This document shows positions 53,528 through 63,056 of a DNA stretch of 64,000 nt, piece by piece (position 1 is the stretch's first letter; the number at the start of each line of letters is the position of its first letter). The notes beneath the pieces are model-generated. The model saw only the letters and a program-made list of their open reading frames with translations. It ran no database searches and had not been told where the DNA came from. The stretch is from Clostridium sp. SM-530-WT-3G (GTDB lineage Bacteria; Bacillota; Clostridia; Clostridiales; Clostridiaceae). The position numbers were made by a program, and so were the translations under genes. Location of the stretch: positions 1-64,000 of the forward strand of contig NZ_JABAGC010000013.1 of assembly GCF_012843905.1 (NCBI RefSeq), read 5' to 3'.

Positions 53528-54601
53528 TTAATTATTTTTTAATAAAATAAATCCATTGTTTACATCCGCTGCTCTTTGAATAAATACACCTTTATCTGTA
53601 GCATAATAATCATTAACACCTTCTTTAGATACATCCGTAAATTCTACTTTAGGTTCTTCGCCACTATTATCTATTTCAAGTGTTGAAAGATGCCTAGCAT
53701 TATTAACGTCAATAAAATATAATTTACCTTGAGATTCCTTTAAGTTTTCTCCATTCATTAAAGCCAGCCTTTTAGTATCAAGATTTTCTAAATCAATCAT
53801 ATACAAGTTATTATTATCACCTGAATTTATAGCTATAATATTATTATCATTATATTTAGCGAAACTATCTACTGAAAAATCCGTCAATTGTTCTTTTTCA
53901 GTTCCATCTATATTTATTTTATATAACTTACTTTTATCACTTTTATTTTGATATATAATTGAATTTCCATTAACAAAGTATGTACCTACATTATCAAAAC
54001 AAACTGTATTATATGTATTATTTACAGTATCATATGATTGAAGAATATTATTTTTCTTTGCATTAATAAAATATACTATTTCATTATCTCCTATTATATT
54101 TTTTGCATTGCTATCTATTACTACAGGACTATATGACTTATTTTCCAAATCTATTTTTGATAAAGAATTTTTATTACTTCCATCAGCAAAATATGCAACA
54201 TTATTGATTACAGTTAATGAATATGTTGGATAATTTACAAAATCCTTAATTCCTGAAGTATTTATTGTACCTTCTTTAATAGAATCATCAATTATTGAAA
54301 TATTATTATTATCATCCCAGTTAGGAAATACAATTGTTGTTCCATTAGAAATAAAAAGATTTGCATAAGCTGATTCTTTATCAAGTGAAAATTTCACGTA
54401 ATTATTTTTAAAATTATTCTTATCTAAATACAATAAATCATTTTCAATACTAGCTGTATCGCTATCTACAGAACTTGTTGCCGTTACTCCCTCTGCATTA
54501 TTTATTCCTGATGAATCTCTTGAATCCTTACTATCTTTTGTTCCGCATCCTGTAATAATTAATGCTAAAACAAGAGTAGCTGCCAATATACTCTTTTTCA
54601 T
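53528..54601 (-). CDS. Lipoprotein with beta-propeller-like (DUF5050) domain
   Basis: A 357-residue exported lipoprotein. The signal peptide ends with lipobox LIITGC, so Cys20 is probably acylated. After a Ser/Asp-rich linker, residues 60-350 consist of repeated blades with patterns such as NNVAYFADGSNKNSLSKIDLENK and YKINIDGTEKEQLTDF, typical of the DUF5050/PQQ-like beta-propeller found in clostridial surface proteins. Ligand unknown. It is transcribed alone. Confidence 0.8.
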   Translation of the reverse strand: MKKSILAATLVLALIITGCGTKDSKDSRDSSGINNAEGVTATSSVDSDTASIENDLLYLDKNNFKNNYVKFSLDKESAYANLFISNGTTIVFPNWDDNNNISIIDDSIKEGTINTSGIKDFVNYPTYSLTVINNVAYFADGSNKNSLSKIDLENKSYSPVVIDSNAKNIIGDNEIVYFINAKKNNILQSYDTVNNTYNTVCFDNVGTYFVNGNSIIYQNKSDKSKLYKINIDGTEKEQLTDFSVDSFAKYNDNNIIAINSGDNNNLYMIDLENLDTKRLALMNGENLKESQGKLYFIDVNNARHLSTLEIDNSGEEPKVEFTDVSKEGVNDYYATDKGVFIQRAADVNNGFILLKNN

Positions 54602-54705
54602 TTTCTCACCCTTTACAAAATAACCTCTACATTTAGCAATTATTTTTTATTATTATTTAAATAAAAAATAATTACATTTTATTATACATAATTTCTATAA
54701 ATATA

Positions 54706-54741
54706 AAAAGGTTTCAAACCTTTTATGATTTGAAAGCTTTT
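54706..54741 (-). terminator. Terminator of the trkA-trkH operon
   Basis: AAAAGGTTTCAAA (54706-54718) and TTTGAAAGCTTTT (54729-54741), one mismatch; follows trkH on the minus strand with a T tail. Confidence 0.8.
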
Positions 54742-54745
54742 ATTT

Positions 54746-56194
54746 CTAATGATTTTTTCTCCAAATAGATGGACTAAACAAAATTATCATAGGGTAAATT
54801 TCCAATCTTCCTGCAAGCATACAGAAAGAAAACACAAGTTTACTAAATGGTGAAAATGCTGAGAAGTTGCCAGCTGGTCCTACCATTCCTAATCCTGGTC
54901 CAATATTACTCATAGTTGTAATTACAGATGTTATTGTAGTTGTAAAATCAAAATTATCAAACGAAATTATAAATATAGCAATAAGACTAATAATTGCATA
55001 AGCACCTATAAATAAAAATATACCATGTATAAGCTCTTCGTCTACTGCTCTACCGTCAATTTTCACACTATTTATACGTTTAGGATGTATTATTTTATTT
55101 ATTTCACGCTTAATTGCTTTAAGCATTATTACAACCCTTACAGTTTTTATTCCTCCACCTGTTGACCCTGCCATAGCACCTACTAGCATAAGCATTACAA
55201 GTATTGATTGACTAAGTGTAGGCCAAAAATTATAATCAACTGTTGCATATCCTGTAGAGGTTACTATTGATGTAACTTGGAATGCTGCCTGCCTTATTGA
55301 AAGAGCCACATCTCCATTGTTAAGACCTAATATATTAAATGTAATAAGAATAACTGCAACTAAAATAATCAATAAATAATATTTAAGTTCTTCATTTTTA
55401 AAGAATCCCTTTATATTTCCCTTTAGTAATTGAAAATATAATGCAAAGTTTATTCCAAATATAGTCATAAAAATAGTAATTATCCAATCTATTGCTGGGC
55501 TATGGAATGCAGCTATATTTGCATTCATATCTGAAAAACCACCAGTTCCTGCTGTACCCATAGCATGAATTGTTGCATCATACCAATCCATCCCTGCAAT
55601 TTTTAATAAAACTAGTTCTATTAATGTAAGTGCTAAATAAATTAAGTACAATATCTTTGCAGTATCTTTTATTTTAGGAACTATTTTCCCAGGTGCAGGA
55701 CCTGGACTCTCAGCTTTAAGAAGATGTATTGAATTTTTTCCCATTGAAGGAATTAGCGCAAGCATAAATATTAGGAATCCCATGCCTCCTATCCAATGGG
55801 TAAAACTTCTCCAAAATAATATTCCTTTTGGCAAACCTTCTATCTCAGTTAAAAGAGTAGCTCCTGTTGTGGTAAACCCTGATACTGTTTCAAAGAAAGC
55901 ATCTATAAATGATGGTATTGCACCACTTATAACAAAAGGAAGTGCACCTATAATAGAAATTACTATCCAAGCTAAGCCTACGATTACAAACCCTTCCTTT
56001 GCATAAATTTCTTGTTTTTTTACTTTTACACTCGAAAGTACTAATGCTATAGGTAAGCCTATTATTATAGTATATAAAAATGATTTAGCATCACCTTCAC
56101 CATAATATATAGCAATAGCCATTGGAATAAGAAGAAGTGCAAGTACATACTCAATTACATTACCTAATATCTTCAGTACTACTTTATAATTCAC
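54746..56194 (-). CDS. trkH: Trk/Ktr-type potassium transporter, membrane subunit
   Basis: Membrane-embedded K+ uptake subunit with four pore (P) loops; selectivity sequences include TVSGFTTTGATLL, GTAGTGGFSDMN, TSTGYATVDYN and SNIGPGLG. About 482 residues from a GTG start at 56194 that has GGAGGA eight bases upstream; an ATG at 56212 lies before that site and would add six residues, so the GTG is preferred. It overlaps the end of trkA by a few bases, showing translational coupling. Works with the TrkA gate. Confidence 0.92.
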   Translation of the reverse strand: MNYKVVLKILGNVIEYVLALLLIPMAIAIYYGEGDAKSFLYTIIIGLPIALVLSSVKVKKQEIYAKEGFVIVGLAWIVISIIGALPFVISGAIPSFIDAFFETVSGFTTTGATLLTEIEGLPKGILFWRSFTHWIGGMGFLIFMLALIPSMGKNSIHLLKAESPGPAPGKIVPKIKDTAKILYLIYLALTLIELVLLKIAGMDWYDATIHAMGTAGTGGFSDMNANIAAFHSPAIDWIITIFMTIFGINFALYFQLLKGNIKGFFKNEELKYYLLIILVAVILITFNILGLNNGDVALSIRQAAFQVTSIVTSTGYATVDYNFWPTLSQSILVMLMLVGAMAGSTGGGIKTVRVVIMLKAIKREINKIIHPKRINSVKIDGRAVDEELIHGIFLFIGAYAIISLIAIFIISFDNFDFTTTITSVITTMSNIGPGLGMVGPAGNFSAFSPFSKLVFSFCMLAGRLEIYPMIILFSPSIWRKNH

Positions 56195-57560
56195 GTACTT
56201 TTCCTCCTCCATTTAATGTATCTCTTAAGCTTAGAAGATTTGGATTCTTTGTTACTATAACAACTCTGTCACCTTCTTGTAAGAAATCATCTCCTGATGG
56301 TATTATTATTTGCTTATTCCTTACAATAGTAGCAATAATACAATCTATTTTAAAATCTAAATTCTTAAGTTTTATATTTTGGAAATTAAAATCATCATTC
56401 ACTATAAATTCTATAGCTTCAGCTTTTTCATTACATATCTTATAAATATTTTCTATTGAACATTTTCTTCTATTTTTTACAGTTCTTACATATTTTATTA
56501 TTTTATTTGCTGTTACTCTTTTCGGACTAATAATTGAATTTATTCCTATTGTTTTAGCAATATCATTATAATTATCTCTTGTAATCTTAGTAATAATATT
56601 TTTCACACCATTTTGCGCTGCAAATAAAGATGCAATTAAGTTATCCTCATCTCTTCCTGTAAGTGTAACAAAACTATCTGCTTCATTTAGACTTTCGGAA
56701 AGAAGTAATTCCTGATCTAACCCATCACCATTAATTATTACAGAACTAGGTAATAACTCAGTAAGCTCTTCACATTTACTCAAATCGCTTTCTATTAATT
56801 TACAATGAACACCAGACTCAGTTGCTATTTTAGATAAATAATATGCTATTCTTCCTCCTCCAATTATCATTGTATTTCTTACTTTCTTTTTGTATCTTCC
56901 CATTCTTTTGAACATTTCCTGAATTTCTTTATGTTCACCAATTACATATGCCTTATCATCTTTACGAAATACATAATCTCCCTTTGGAATTATAACTTCA
57001 TCATTTCTTTCAATACCACAAAAAAGAATATTTCCCCTAATATTGTTTAAATCAGACATTTTTTTATCTACTAAACCTGTATCATCAGAAATATTAAAAC
57101 TAACCATATTTACTTTTCCCTCAGCAAATGTATCAACACTACTTACTAATGGATATTTAATAAGCTTTGCTATTTCCATAGCTGCTGTCTTTTCAGGATT
57201 AATAACAAGATTTATTCCTACTGCTTCAGTAAGCAAAGTAATATCCTCATCATAACCTGGATTCCTCACTCTTGCTATAGTATGTTTTGCTCCAAGTTTT
57301 TTACCTGCTAATGAGCAAAGCATATTAAGTTCATCGCTGTTAGTTACTGATATAAGCAGATCTGCTTCTGCAATTCCAGCTTCAGTTAAAACTTTTAGAC
57401 TGGTACAATTACCTTTTATGCACATAACATCTAGGTTGTTATTTATATGCTCTAAGGCGGATATTTTGTTATCAATAATTGTTATATTATCATTTTCATC
57501 TGATAAGTTTTTCGCTAACGTATATCCTACTTTACCTGCACCTACTATAATAATATTCAT
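56184..57560 (-). CDS. trkA: Trk system potassium uptake regulatory protein
   Basis: A 458-residue cytosolic gating protein with two RCK halves, each with an NAD-binding Rossmann motif (GAGKVGYTLAKNL at the N-terminus; GGGRIAYYLSKIA near residue 230) and a TrkA_C domain (about 145-215 and 375-455). It binds NAD(H)/ATP and controls TrkH. It is the upstream gene of the pair and overlaps trkH. The two-RCK form is standard for TrkA. Confidence 0.93.
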   Translation of the reverse strand: MNIIIVGAGKVGYTLAKNLSDENDNITIIDNKISALEHINNNLDVMCIKGNCTSLKVLTEAGIAEADLLISVTNSDELNMLCSLAGKKLGAKHTIARVRNPGYDEDITLLTEAVGINLVINPEKTAAMEIAKLIKYPLVSSVDTFAEGKVNMVSFNISDDTGLVDKKMSDLNNIRGNILFCGIERNDEVIIPKGDYVFRKDDKAYVIGEHKEIQEMFKRMGRYKKKVRNTMIIGGGRIAYYLSKIATESGVHCKLIESDLSKCEELTELLPSSVIINGDGLDQELLLSESLNEADSFVTLTGRDEDNLIASLFAAQNGVKNIITKITRDNYNDIAKTIGINSIISPKRVTANKIIKYVRTVKNRRKCSIENIYKICNEKAEAIEFIVNDDFNFQNIKLKNLDFKIDCIIATIVRNKQIIIPSGDDFLQEGDRVVIVTKNPNLLSLRDTLNGGGKVREL

Positions 57561-57842
57561 CTTATGTCTCCTTGTTTATATAAATATTAACTCAAAAATC
57601 ACATTACAATTATACAATATATAGTATATTAACTCAAAATTATTTCTTATTATTTTAACAAATCATATTATTATATCGTTATCAATAATTAACTTTATTA
57701 ATTTAATCCTTTTCCATTATTTTTTTATGTATTTATGCTTATAAATATTCAAATTGTTTACTATTTATTTTTCAGCAAAAATGAAAATTTAAACGTAATA
57801 AATCATATAATAGTAAAAATCAATATTTTATCAAGGTATAAA

Positions 57843-58418
57843 ATGAGATACATCTTAGATATCAAAGAATGTAAGTTCTTAGGAAAAGGACATGAAGGTG
57901 CTGTATATTTAACCCCTGAAGGATACGCACTCAAAATATTCTATAAACAAAGTAAAGCAAAAGATGAGGTAGAAATACTTGAACGTGTAAATGAAAGTAG
58001 ATTTTTCCCAAAAGTTTTATTTATAGCCCATAACATGGTTTTAAGAGAATATGTTAATGGAATTATACTAAAAGAATATATAAAAAAACATGGACTTTCT
58101 TATAACCTATCATGTGAAATTATAGACCTTATCGAAGACTTCAAAAATATGAAATTTAAACGGCTAAACATTAGAAATGCTCATATTTTCGTAGATGAAC
58201 ATGAAAAAATAAAAGTTATAGATCCAAGAAAAATTTTCATTAAAAATACACCTTATCCAAAAGATATTATTAAGGTGTTAGTTTCTTTAAATATATTTGA
58301 TAACTTTTTAAAAAACTTAGTAAACTACAGACCTGATTTATTAAAATACTGGATAGATGGTTATAACTACTTTTATTATAACTCTAAAAAAAATATAAAA
58401 ATTAATATGTATGCATAA
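57843..58418 (+). CDS. Kinase-like protein with altered catalytic motifs
   Basis: A 191-residue protein with a protein-kinase N-lobe: glycine loop LGKGHEGAVYL and the ATP-binding Lys in ALKIF, then LREYVNG (hinge). In the C-lobe the catalytic loop expected as HRDxKxxN reads RLNIRNAH, and the DFG-like motif reads IDPRK. RIO/Bud32-like brevity and the missing catalytic Asp suggest either a degenerate or pseudokinase function. ATG 57843 follows AAGGT; an in-frame upstream ATG at 57735 would add 36 residues without a ribosome site. Between trkA (divergent) and the ilvB leader. Confidence 0.7.
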   Translation: MRYILDIKECKFLGKGHEGAVYLTPEGYALKIFYKQSKAKDEVEILERVNESRFFPKVLFIAHNMVLREYVNGIILKEYIKKHGLSYNLSCEIIDLIEDFKNMKFKRLNIRNAHIFVDEHEKIKVIDPRKIFIKNTPYPKDIIKVLVSLNIFDNFLKNLVNYRPDLLKYWIDGYNYFYYNSKKNIKINMYA

Positions 58419-58426
58419 CTTTTAGT

Positions 58427-58470
58427 TAAGAGTTGGTTTGCTTTATAATCTATATTTAAATCAACTCTTA
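58427..58470 (+). terminator. Probable terminator after the kinase-like gene
   Basis: TAAGAGTTGGTTT (58427-58439) and AAATCAACTCTTA (58458-58470); short T-rich tail after GCTAAG. Confidence 0.6.
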
Positions 58471-58545
58471 TAGCTAAGCTTTATTATAAAAATATAATAA
58501 TTAACCTTTTAAAATAATTAATTTATTAATTTAAAGCTCATTTTA

Positions 58546-58575
58546 TTGACATATATATTATATTTTGAGTATAAT
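58546..58575 (+). promoter_or_regulatory. ilvB: Sigma-A promoter of the ilvB leader
   Basis: TTGACA at 58546-58551 and TATAAT at 58570-58575, spacing 18 bases. Transcription would start near 58582, just before the T-box leader. Confidence 0.8.
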
Positions 58576-58589
58576 TGGTATTAATATAA

Positions 58590-58866
58590 TAATTGCCAAA
58601 GAGATTGATAAGGAGTATTACATACATAATCTAAGCAAAGAGAGAGGATGGCTGCTGTAAATCCTCGTGAAATTAGTATGGAACTAGCCTTTGACTTTTT
58701 AATAGAAATCTATAACTTAGAGAGTAAAATTAAACGTATACCCATCGTTAAAAGGGAAATGATATAGTTTATCTGTATTGTTATGAGTGTGCATAATTAT
58801 ATGCAAATTTAGGTGGTACCGCGATGAGTTGCTCTTCGTCCTATAATATAGGTCGAAGAGTTTTTA
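58590..58866 (+). ncRNA. T-box leader upstream of ilvB
   Basis: A tRNA-sensing leader. Stem I shows a basal CAAAG/CTTTG helix, the AGTA motif (58614-58617), and the conserved apical AGAGAGG-GGCTGCTGTAA region (58641-58660). The T-box proper is AGGTGGTACCGCG at 58811-58823. A terminator follows: CTCTTCG-CCTAT and its mirror CGAAGAG (58832-58860) with five T. Uncharged tRNA pairing with GGTACC would free transcription into ilvB. The specifier codon lies in about 58681-58692, but I could not fix its reading; a Leu, Ile or Val codon is expected from context. Confidence 0.93.
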
Positions 58867-58993
58867 TATTATATATTCTTTATAAATAATAAATAAATTT
58901 TTATTATCGTGATTATAATAAATAAACTAATATTTTATAACACACAAATTTATACCAAAATAATTATCATATGCTATATAAGGAGTGATTTAT

Positions 58994-60766
58994 TTGAAAT
59001 ATAATGGTGCTGAAATTGTAATAAAATTATTAGAAAATGAACATGTAAAATATATTGCTGGCATTCCTGGCGGATTTAATCTTCCTATATATGATGCTTT
59101 GTTTAAAAGCAATATAAAACATATATTAGCACGCCATGAACAAGGTGCTGCATTTATTGCTCAAGGCATATCAAGGGCTAACAAAGGCTGTGGAGTATGC
59201 TTTGCAACTTCTGGACCTGGCGCAACAAACTTATTAACAGCTATTGCTGATGCAAAATTAGATTCTATTCCACTTATAGCAATTACAGGACAAGTTCCTC
59301 TTTCCGCTATTGGTACAGATGCTTTTCAAGAAGTTGATGCTTATGGACTTACTATTCCAATAACAAAACATAATTTCTTAATAAGAGATATACACGAATT
59401 ATTTACTATTATTCCTGAAGCCTTTAAAATTGCTTTAGAAGGCAGACCAGGTCCTGTTTTAATAGATATCCCAAAGAATATCCAAACTCAAATTATTGAT
59501 GTAAGTGAAAAAGATTTTACAAAAAACAAACCATTTCATCAATCTATTTCAGAGTCTTCAAAAAGAACTAAAGAAGAAATCAATGATTCAGTAATTCAAT
59601 CAAACATATGTGGAAATATTGAACATATAAATGAGACACATAAATCAATTCTAAAGAAATCAACCCTTGAATGTATAGCAGAAATGATAAATAGTGCAAG
59701 AAAACCTATTATATATGCAGGTGGAGGTGTAATTAACTCTTGTGCATCTAAAGAATTATATACATTAGCAAGGAAAAATAATATTCCTATAACATTAAGC
59801 CTTATGGGTTTAGGAGTATTCCCATCAAATGATGAACTTAATTTAGGAATGTTAGGAATGCACGGTGCTCCATATACCAATTACCTTATTAATGAAGCTG
59901 ATTTGATTTTAGCATTAGGAACAAGATTTGATGATAGAGCTACTGGTAATATTGAAAAATTCTGTCCTAAAGCTTCTATAATTCATATAGATATAGATCC
60001 ATCTGAAATAAATAAAGTAAAAATAAGTAGTCTTTCACTTGTAGCTGATATTAAAGATTTCTTAATCGAAATACTTCCATTCATTGCTGAAAAAGAAAGA
60101 ACTTCATGGATTAAAAGAATAAATTGTTTCAAAGACAAATATCCTCTTCCACAATATGAAGACCCTCTTCATCCAGCTAATCTTATGCCATATATTGCTT
60201 CAAAAGTACCAGATGACAGTATTATTACTACTGACGTAGGAGAACATCAAATGTGGGTTGCTCAAAGATATCCATTTAAAACACCAAAAACTCTTCTTAC
60301 TTCGGGTGGCCTTGGTACTATGGGATTTGGATTACCTGTTGCAATAGGTGCTTCATTGGTTAATACAGATAAAACTATTTTATGTTTTAGTGGAGATGGT
60401 TCAATATTAATGAATCTTCAGGAACTTGCTACATTAAGTGAGCAGAATTTAAACGTAAAAGTAATAATTCTTTCCAATCATCACCTTGGGCTTGTACGAC
60501 AACAGCAACAGTTATTTTATAACGAACATTATATAGCTTCACATTTTGAATGTAACCCTGACTTTAAAATGATTGCCCAAGGTTTTGGAATCAAATCATG
60601 TAATCTTTCCGAAGAGGAAAATCCTCTTGAAAAGCTTGAAGAAATGCTTGCATACTCTGGCCCATGTGTAATAAACATACCAATTAAGGAATGTGAAAAC
60701 ATACTTCCTATGGTTGCGCCAGGTAAATCAAATCTTGAAATGATAGGATGTGAAAATAATGATTAA
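58994..60766 (+). CDS. ilvB: Acetolactate synthase, large (catalytic) subunit
   Basis: Joins two pyruvates to acetolactate, or pyruvate and 2-oxobutyrate, in branched-chain amino acid synthesis. The 590-residue TPP/FAD enzyme has AGIPGGFNLPIYDAL and the catalytic Glu in ARHEQGAAFIAQG, the FAD-binding middle domain (GTRFDDRATGN), and the C-terminal TPP/Mg motif SGDGSILMNLQELATLSEQNLN. The start is a TTG at 58994, eight bases from AGGAG; a GTG at 58985 lies within that site. It overlaps ilvN by eight bases and is controlled by the T-box. Confidence 0.95.
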   Translation: MKYNGAEIVIKLLENEHVKYIAGIPGGFNLPIYDALFKSNIKHILARHEQGAAFIAQGISRANKGCGVCFATSGPGATNLLTAIADAKLDSIPLIAITGQVPLSAIGTDAFQEVDAYGLTIPITKHNFLIRDIHELFTIIPEAFKIALEGRPGPVLIDIPKNIQTQIIDVSEKDFTKNKPFHQSISESSKRTKEEINDSVIQSNICGNIEHINETHKSILKKSTLECIAEMINSARKPIIYAGGGVINSCASKELYTLARKNNIPITLSLMGLGVFPSNDELNLGMLGMHGAPYTNYLINEADLILALGTRFDDRATGNIEKFCPKASIIHIDIDPSEINKVKISSLSLVADIKDFLIEILPFIAEKERTSWIKRINCFKDKYPLPQYEDPLHPANLMPYIASKVPDDSIITTDVGEHQMWVAQRYPFKTPKTLLTSGGLGTMGFGLPVAIGASLVNTDKTILCFSGDGSILMNLQELATLSEQNLNVKVIILSNHHLGLVRQQQQLFYNEHYIASHFECNPDFKMIAQGFGIKSCNLSEEENPLEKLEEMLAYSGPCVINIPIKECENILPMVAPGKSNLEMIGCENND

Positions 60767-61052
60767 CACTAACTTTTACCTTATCGAATTATTAGTAAGA
60801 AACCATCCTGGTGTTATGAGTCATATTACTGGACTCTTTGCAAGACGTGCATTTAACTTAGAAGGTATTTTATGTGCTCAGATCGGAGATGGCTCAACAA
60901 GTAAAATGTTTCTTTTAGTAAAAAACGACTTTATTTTAGAACAGATAATAAAACAGCTTGAAAAACTTTATGATGTTCTTGAAGTCTCAATTCATCAAGA
61001 CTATGATCAGACAGTTTTCCAAAATCTTAATAAAGTTCTTAAAATAAACTAG
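60759..61052 (+). CDS. ilvN: Acetolactate synthase, short regulatory subunit
   Basis: A 97-residue ACT-domain protein: ELLVRNHPGVMSHITGLFARRAFNLEGIL is the typical valine-binding ACT start. The C-terminal regulatory half of ordinary 160-residue IlvH/IlvN is missing, so it resembles the short IlvN/IlvM type of enteric enzymes. ATG 60759 overlaps the ilvB stop (ATGATTAA) and follows AGGATG by eight bases; the in-frame GTG at 60750 is less likely. It probably confers valine sensitivity, but with so short a subunit this is uncertain. Confidence 0.9.
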   Translation: MINTNFYLIELLVRNHPGVMSHITGLFARRAFNLEGILCAQIGDGSTSKMFLLVKNDFILEQIIKQLEKLYDVLEVSIHQDYDQTVFQNLNKVLKIN

Positions 61053-61172
61053 CTATTTTATTCTCTTGTATAATTAAACTATTATTCAAACAAATATAAT
61101 AAATTATACAAATTCCATTAACATTTGTAGTATAATATGGTGTAAGTATTAATCTTAGGAGGAAAATCGCAC

Positions 61173-61535
61173 ATGAGCTGCTTAGGTAATATAATTTGGT
61201 TTATATTTGGAGGCTTTTTTAATGCTATCGGTTGGTTTCTCATAGGACTTCTATGGTGTATAACTATTATAGGCATACCTATTGGAAAACAATGCTTTAA
61301 AATGGCAGCACTTCAGCTAGCGCCATTTGGTAAAGAAGTAGTTGATACAAATTCTGGATCTATGACTTTAATTTTAAATATATTATGGATTATTTTTGGT
61401 GGTCTTGAATTATGTATTGCTAATTTAATTAGTGCTGCATGCTTATGTATTACTATTGTTGGAATTCCATTTGCATATCAGTCAGTAAAACTAGCATGGC
61501 TTTCTCTTATGCCATTCGGTAAAGAAGTCGTTTAA
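61173..61535 (+). CDS. YccF-domain inner-membrane protein
   Basis: A 120-residue membrane protein made of two homologous YccF units, each with a helix pair and the repeated motif ITIIGIPIGKQCFKMA-LAPFGKEVV / ITIVGIPFAYQSVKLA-LMPFGKEVV. AGGAGG is ten bases upstream. The family is of unknown function. It is followed by a perfect long hairpin and is probably transcribed alone, after a possible run-through from ilvN. Confidence 0.88.
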   Translation: MSCLGNIIWFIFGGFFNAIGWFLIGLLWCITIIGIPIGKQCFKMAALQLAPFGKEVVDTNSGSMTLILNILWIIFGGLELCIANLISAACLCITIVGIPFAYQSVKLAWLSLMPFGKEVV

Positions 61536-61545
61536 ACTTCATATT

Positions 61546-61588
61546 AAAAATACGCACAAATATATACGGTATATTTGTGCGTATTTTT
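61546..61588. terminator. Perfect 19-bp terminator hairpin
   Basis: Nineteen-base perfect inverted repeat (61546-61564 and 61570-61588), loop TACGG, A run left and T run right. Serves the YccF gene and gatB from both sides. Confidence 0.95.
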
Positions 61589-61604
61589 AATATAAATTTA
61601 TTTC

Positions 61605-63044
61605 TTACAATTCATTTAATTTCTTATCTATAAGCGGTTTTGCAACTTTTGGATTAGCTTTTCCTTTACTTGCTTTCATTACTTGACCCATTAAGAAACC
61701 AGCAGCCTGTTTTTTACCTGATTTATAATCTTCAACTGATTGAGGATTTGCTGCTATAACCTCATCTACAATCTTCTCTATTTCATCACTTGAACTTATC
61801 TGCATAAGCCCTTTTTCTTCAATGACTTTTAGTGGATCTTTATTTTCATCAAATATTGCTTCCAACACTTCTTTACCAATATTATTGCTTATTTTTCCTT
61901 CATCAACAATCTTAAGAAGTTTAACAAAATTATCTGAACTCAACTTCATATCAGAAGCTTCAATTTTCTTTTCTTTTAAAAGTCTTATAATATCGGTTAA
62001 TATCCAATTAATTGCACTCTTTGGTGCTGCACCTTCTTTTACAGATTCCTCAAAGAACTTTGAAAGATATATATTATCAATTAATATTTCTACTTCTTTT
62101 TCACTTATTCCATATTCCTTAGTATATCTTTCTCTCTTACTATCTGGCATTTCTGGAATTGATGCTCTTAATTTATTAATTTGTTCATCATAAATTATAA
62201 TTGGTGGTAAATCTGGTTCAACAACATATCTGTAGTCATGTGCCTGTTCTTTTGAACGCATTGGCATTGTTCTTCCTTTACCAGCATCCCATCTTCTAGT
62301 CTCCTGTACTATTTTATGTCCCTCATTAAAACTATAGAGTTCTTTTTGTCTACTTTCTTCTTTTTCTAGAGCTTTTTGAAGTTCTCTAAAAGAGTTAATA
62401 TTTTTCAATTCAACTTTAGTTCCATATTCTTCACTACCAACAGGTCTTAAAGAAATATTTGCATCACATCTTAATGAACCTTGTTCCATACGACAGTCTG
62501 AAACTCCAGCGTATTGAAGCATTTCTTTTAACTTTTTCATAAATGCAACTGCTTCACCAACACTTCTCATATCTGGCTCAGTAACTATTTCAGCTAGTGG
62601 TACTCCAACTCTGTTATAATCTATTAAAGAAATTGGTTCACCTTCAAGATGGACTAATTTTCCTGCATCTTCTTCTATATGAATTCTATTTAATCTTACT
62701 TTTACTTGTTTACCTTCATGTTCAAATTTAACAAGTCCTCCTGAACATATTGGAATATCAAATTGAGAAGTTTGATATGCTTTAGGTAAATCTGGGTAAA
62801 AATAATTTTTTCTATCCATTTTATTAAATTTATTTATCTTACATCCAAGTATTGATCCAGCTTTGATTGCCAAATTTACAACTTCTTCATTTAATACAGG
62901 AAGTGTACCTGGTACCCCTGTACATATTGGACATGTATTTTCATTAGGTCTTGCTCCAAATTTTGTTGAACACGAGCAAAATATCTTTGTTTTAGATTTA
63001 AGTTCAGCATGTATTTCTAATCCTATAACTGTTTCGTAATTCAT
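61605..63044 (-). CDS. gatB: Asp-tRNA(Asn)/Glu-tRNA(Gln) amidotransferase subunit B
   Basis: Catalyses the kinase and transamidation step that turns Glu-tRNA(Gln) (and Asp-tRNA(Asn)) into the amidated tRNAs. The 479 residues show the kinase/cradle domain (ETVIGLEIHAELKSKTKIFC, with zinc cysteines CSCS and CPIC), HRY-like NRIHIEEDAGKLVH, and the C-terminal YqeY-like tail domain (about 330-479) with KQAAGFLMGQVMKASKGKANP. AGGAGGGG precedes the ATG; it follows gatA by 12 bases, in the usual gatCAB order. Confidence 0.96.
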   Translation of the reverse strand: MNYETVIGLEIHAELKSKTKIFCSCSTKFGARPNENTCPICTGVPGTLPVLNEEVVNLAIKAGSILGCKINKFNKMDRKNYFYPDLPKAYQTSQFDIPICSGGLVKFEHEGKQVKVRLNRIHIEEDAGKLVHLEGEPISLIDYNRVGVPLAEIVTEPDMRSVGEAVAFMKKLKEMLQYAGVSDCRMEQGSLRCDANISLRPVGSEEYGTKVELKNINSFRELQKALEKEESRQKELYSFNEGHKIVQETRRWDAGKGRTMPMRSKEQAHDYRYVVEPDLPPIIIYDEQINKLRASIPEMPDSKRERYTKEYGISEKEVEILIDNIYLSKFFEESVKEGAAPKSAINWILTDIIRLLKEKKIEASDMKLSSDNFVKLLKIVDEGKISNNIGKEVLEAIFDENKDPLKVIEEKGLMQISSSDEIEKIVDEVIAANPQSVEDYKSGKKQAAGFLMGQVMKASKGKANPKVAKPLIDKKLNEL

Positions 63045-63056
63045 TATTTTCCCCTC

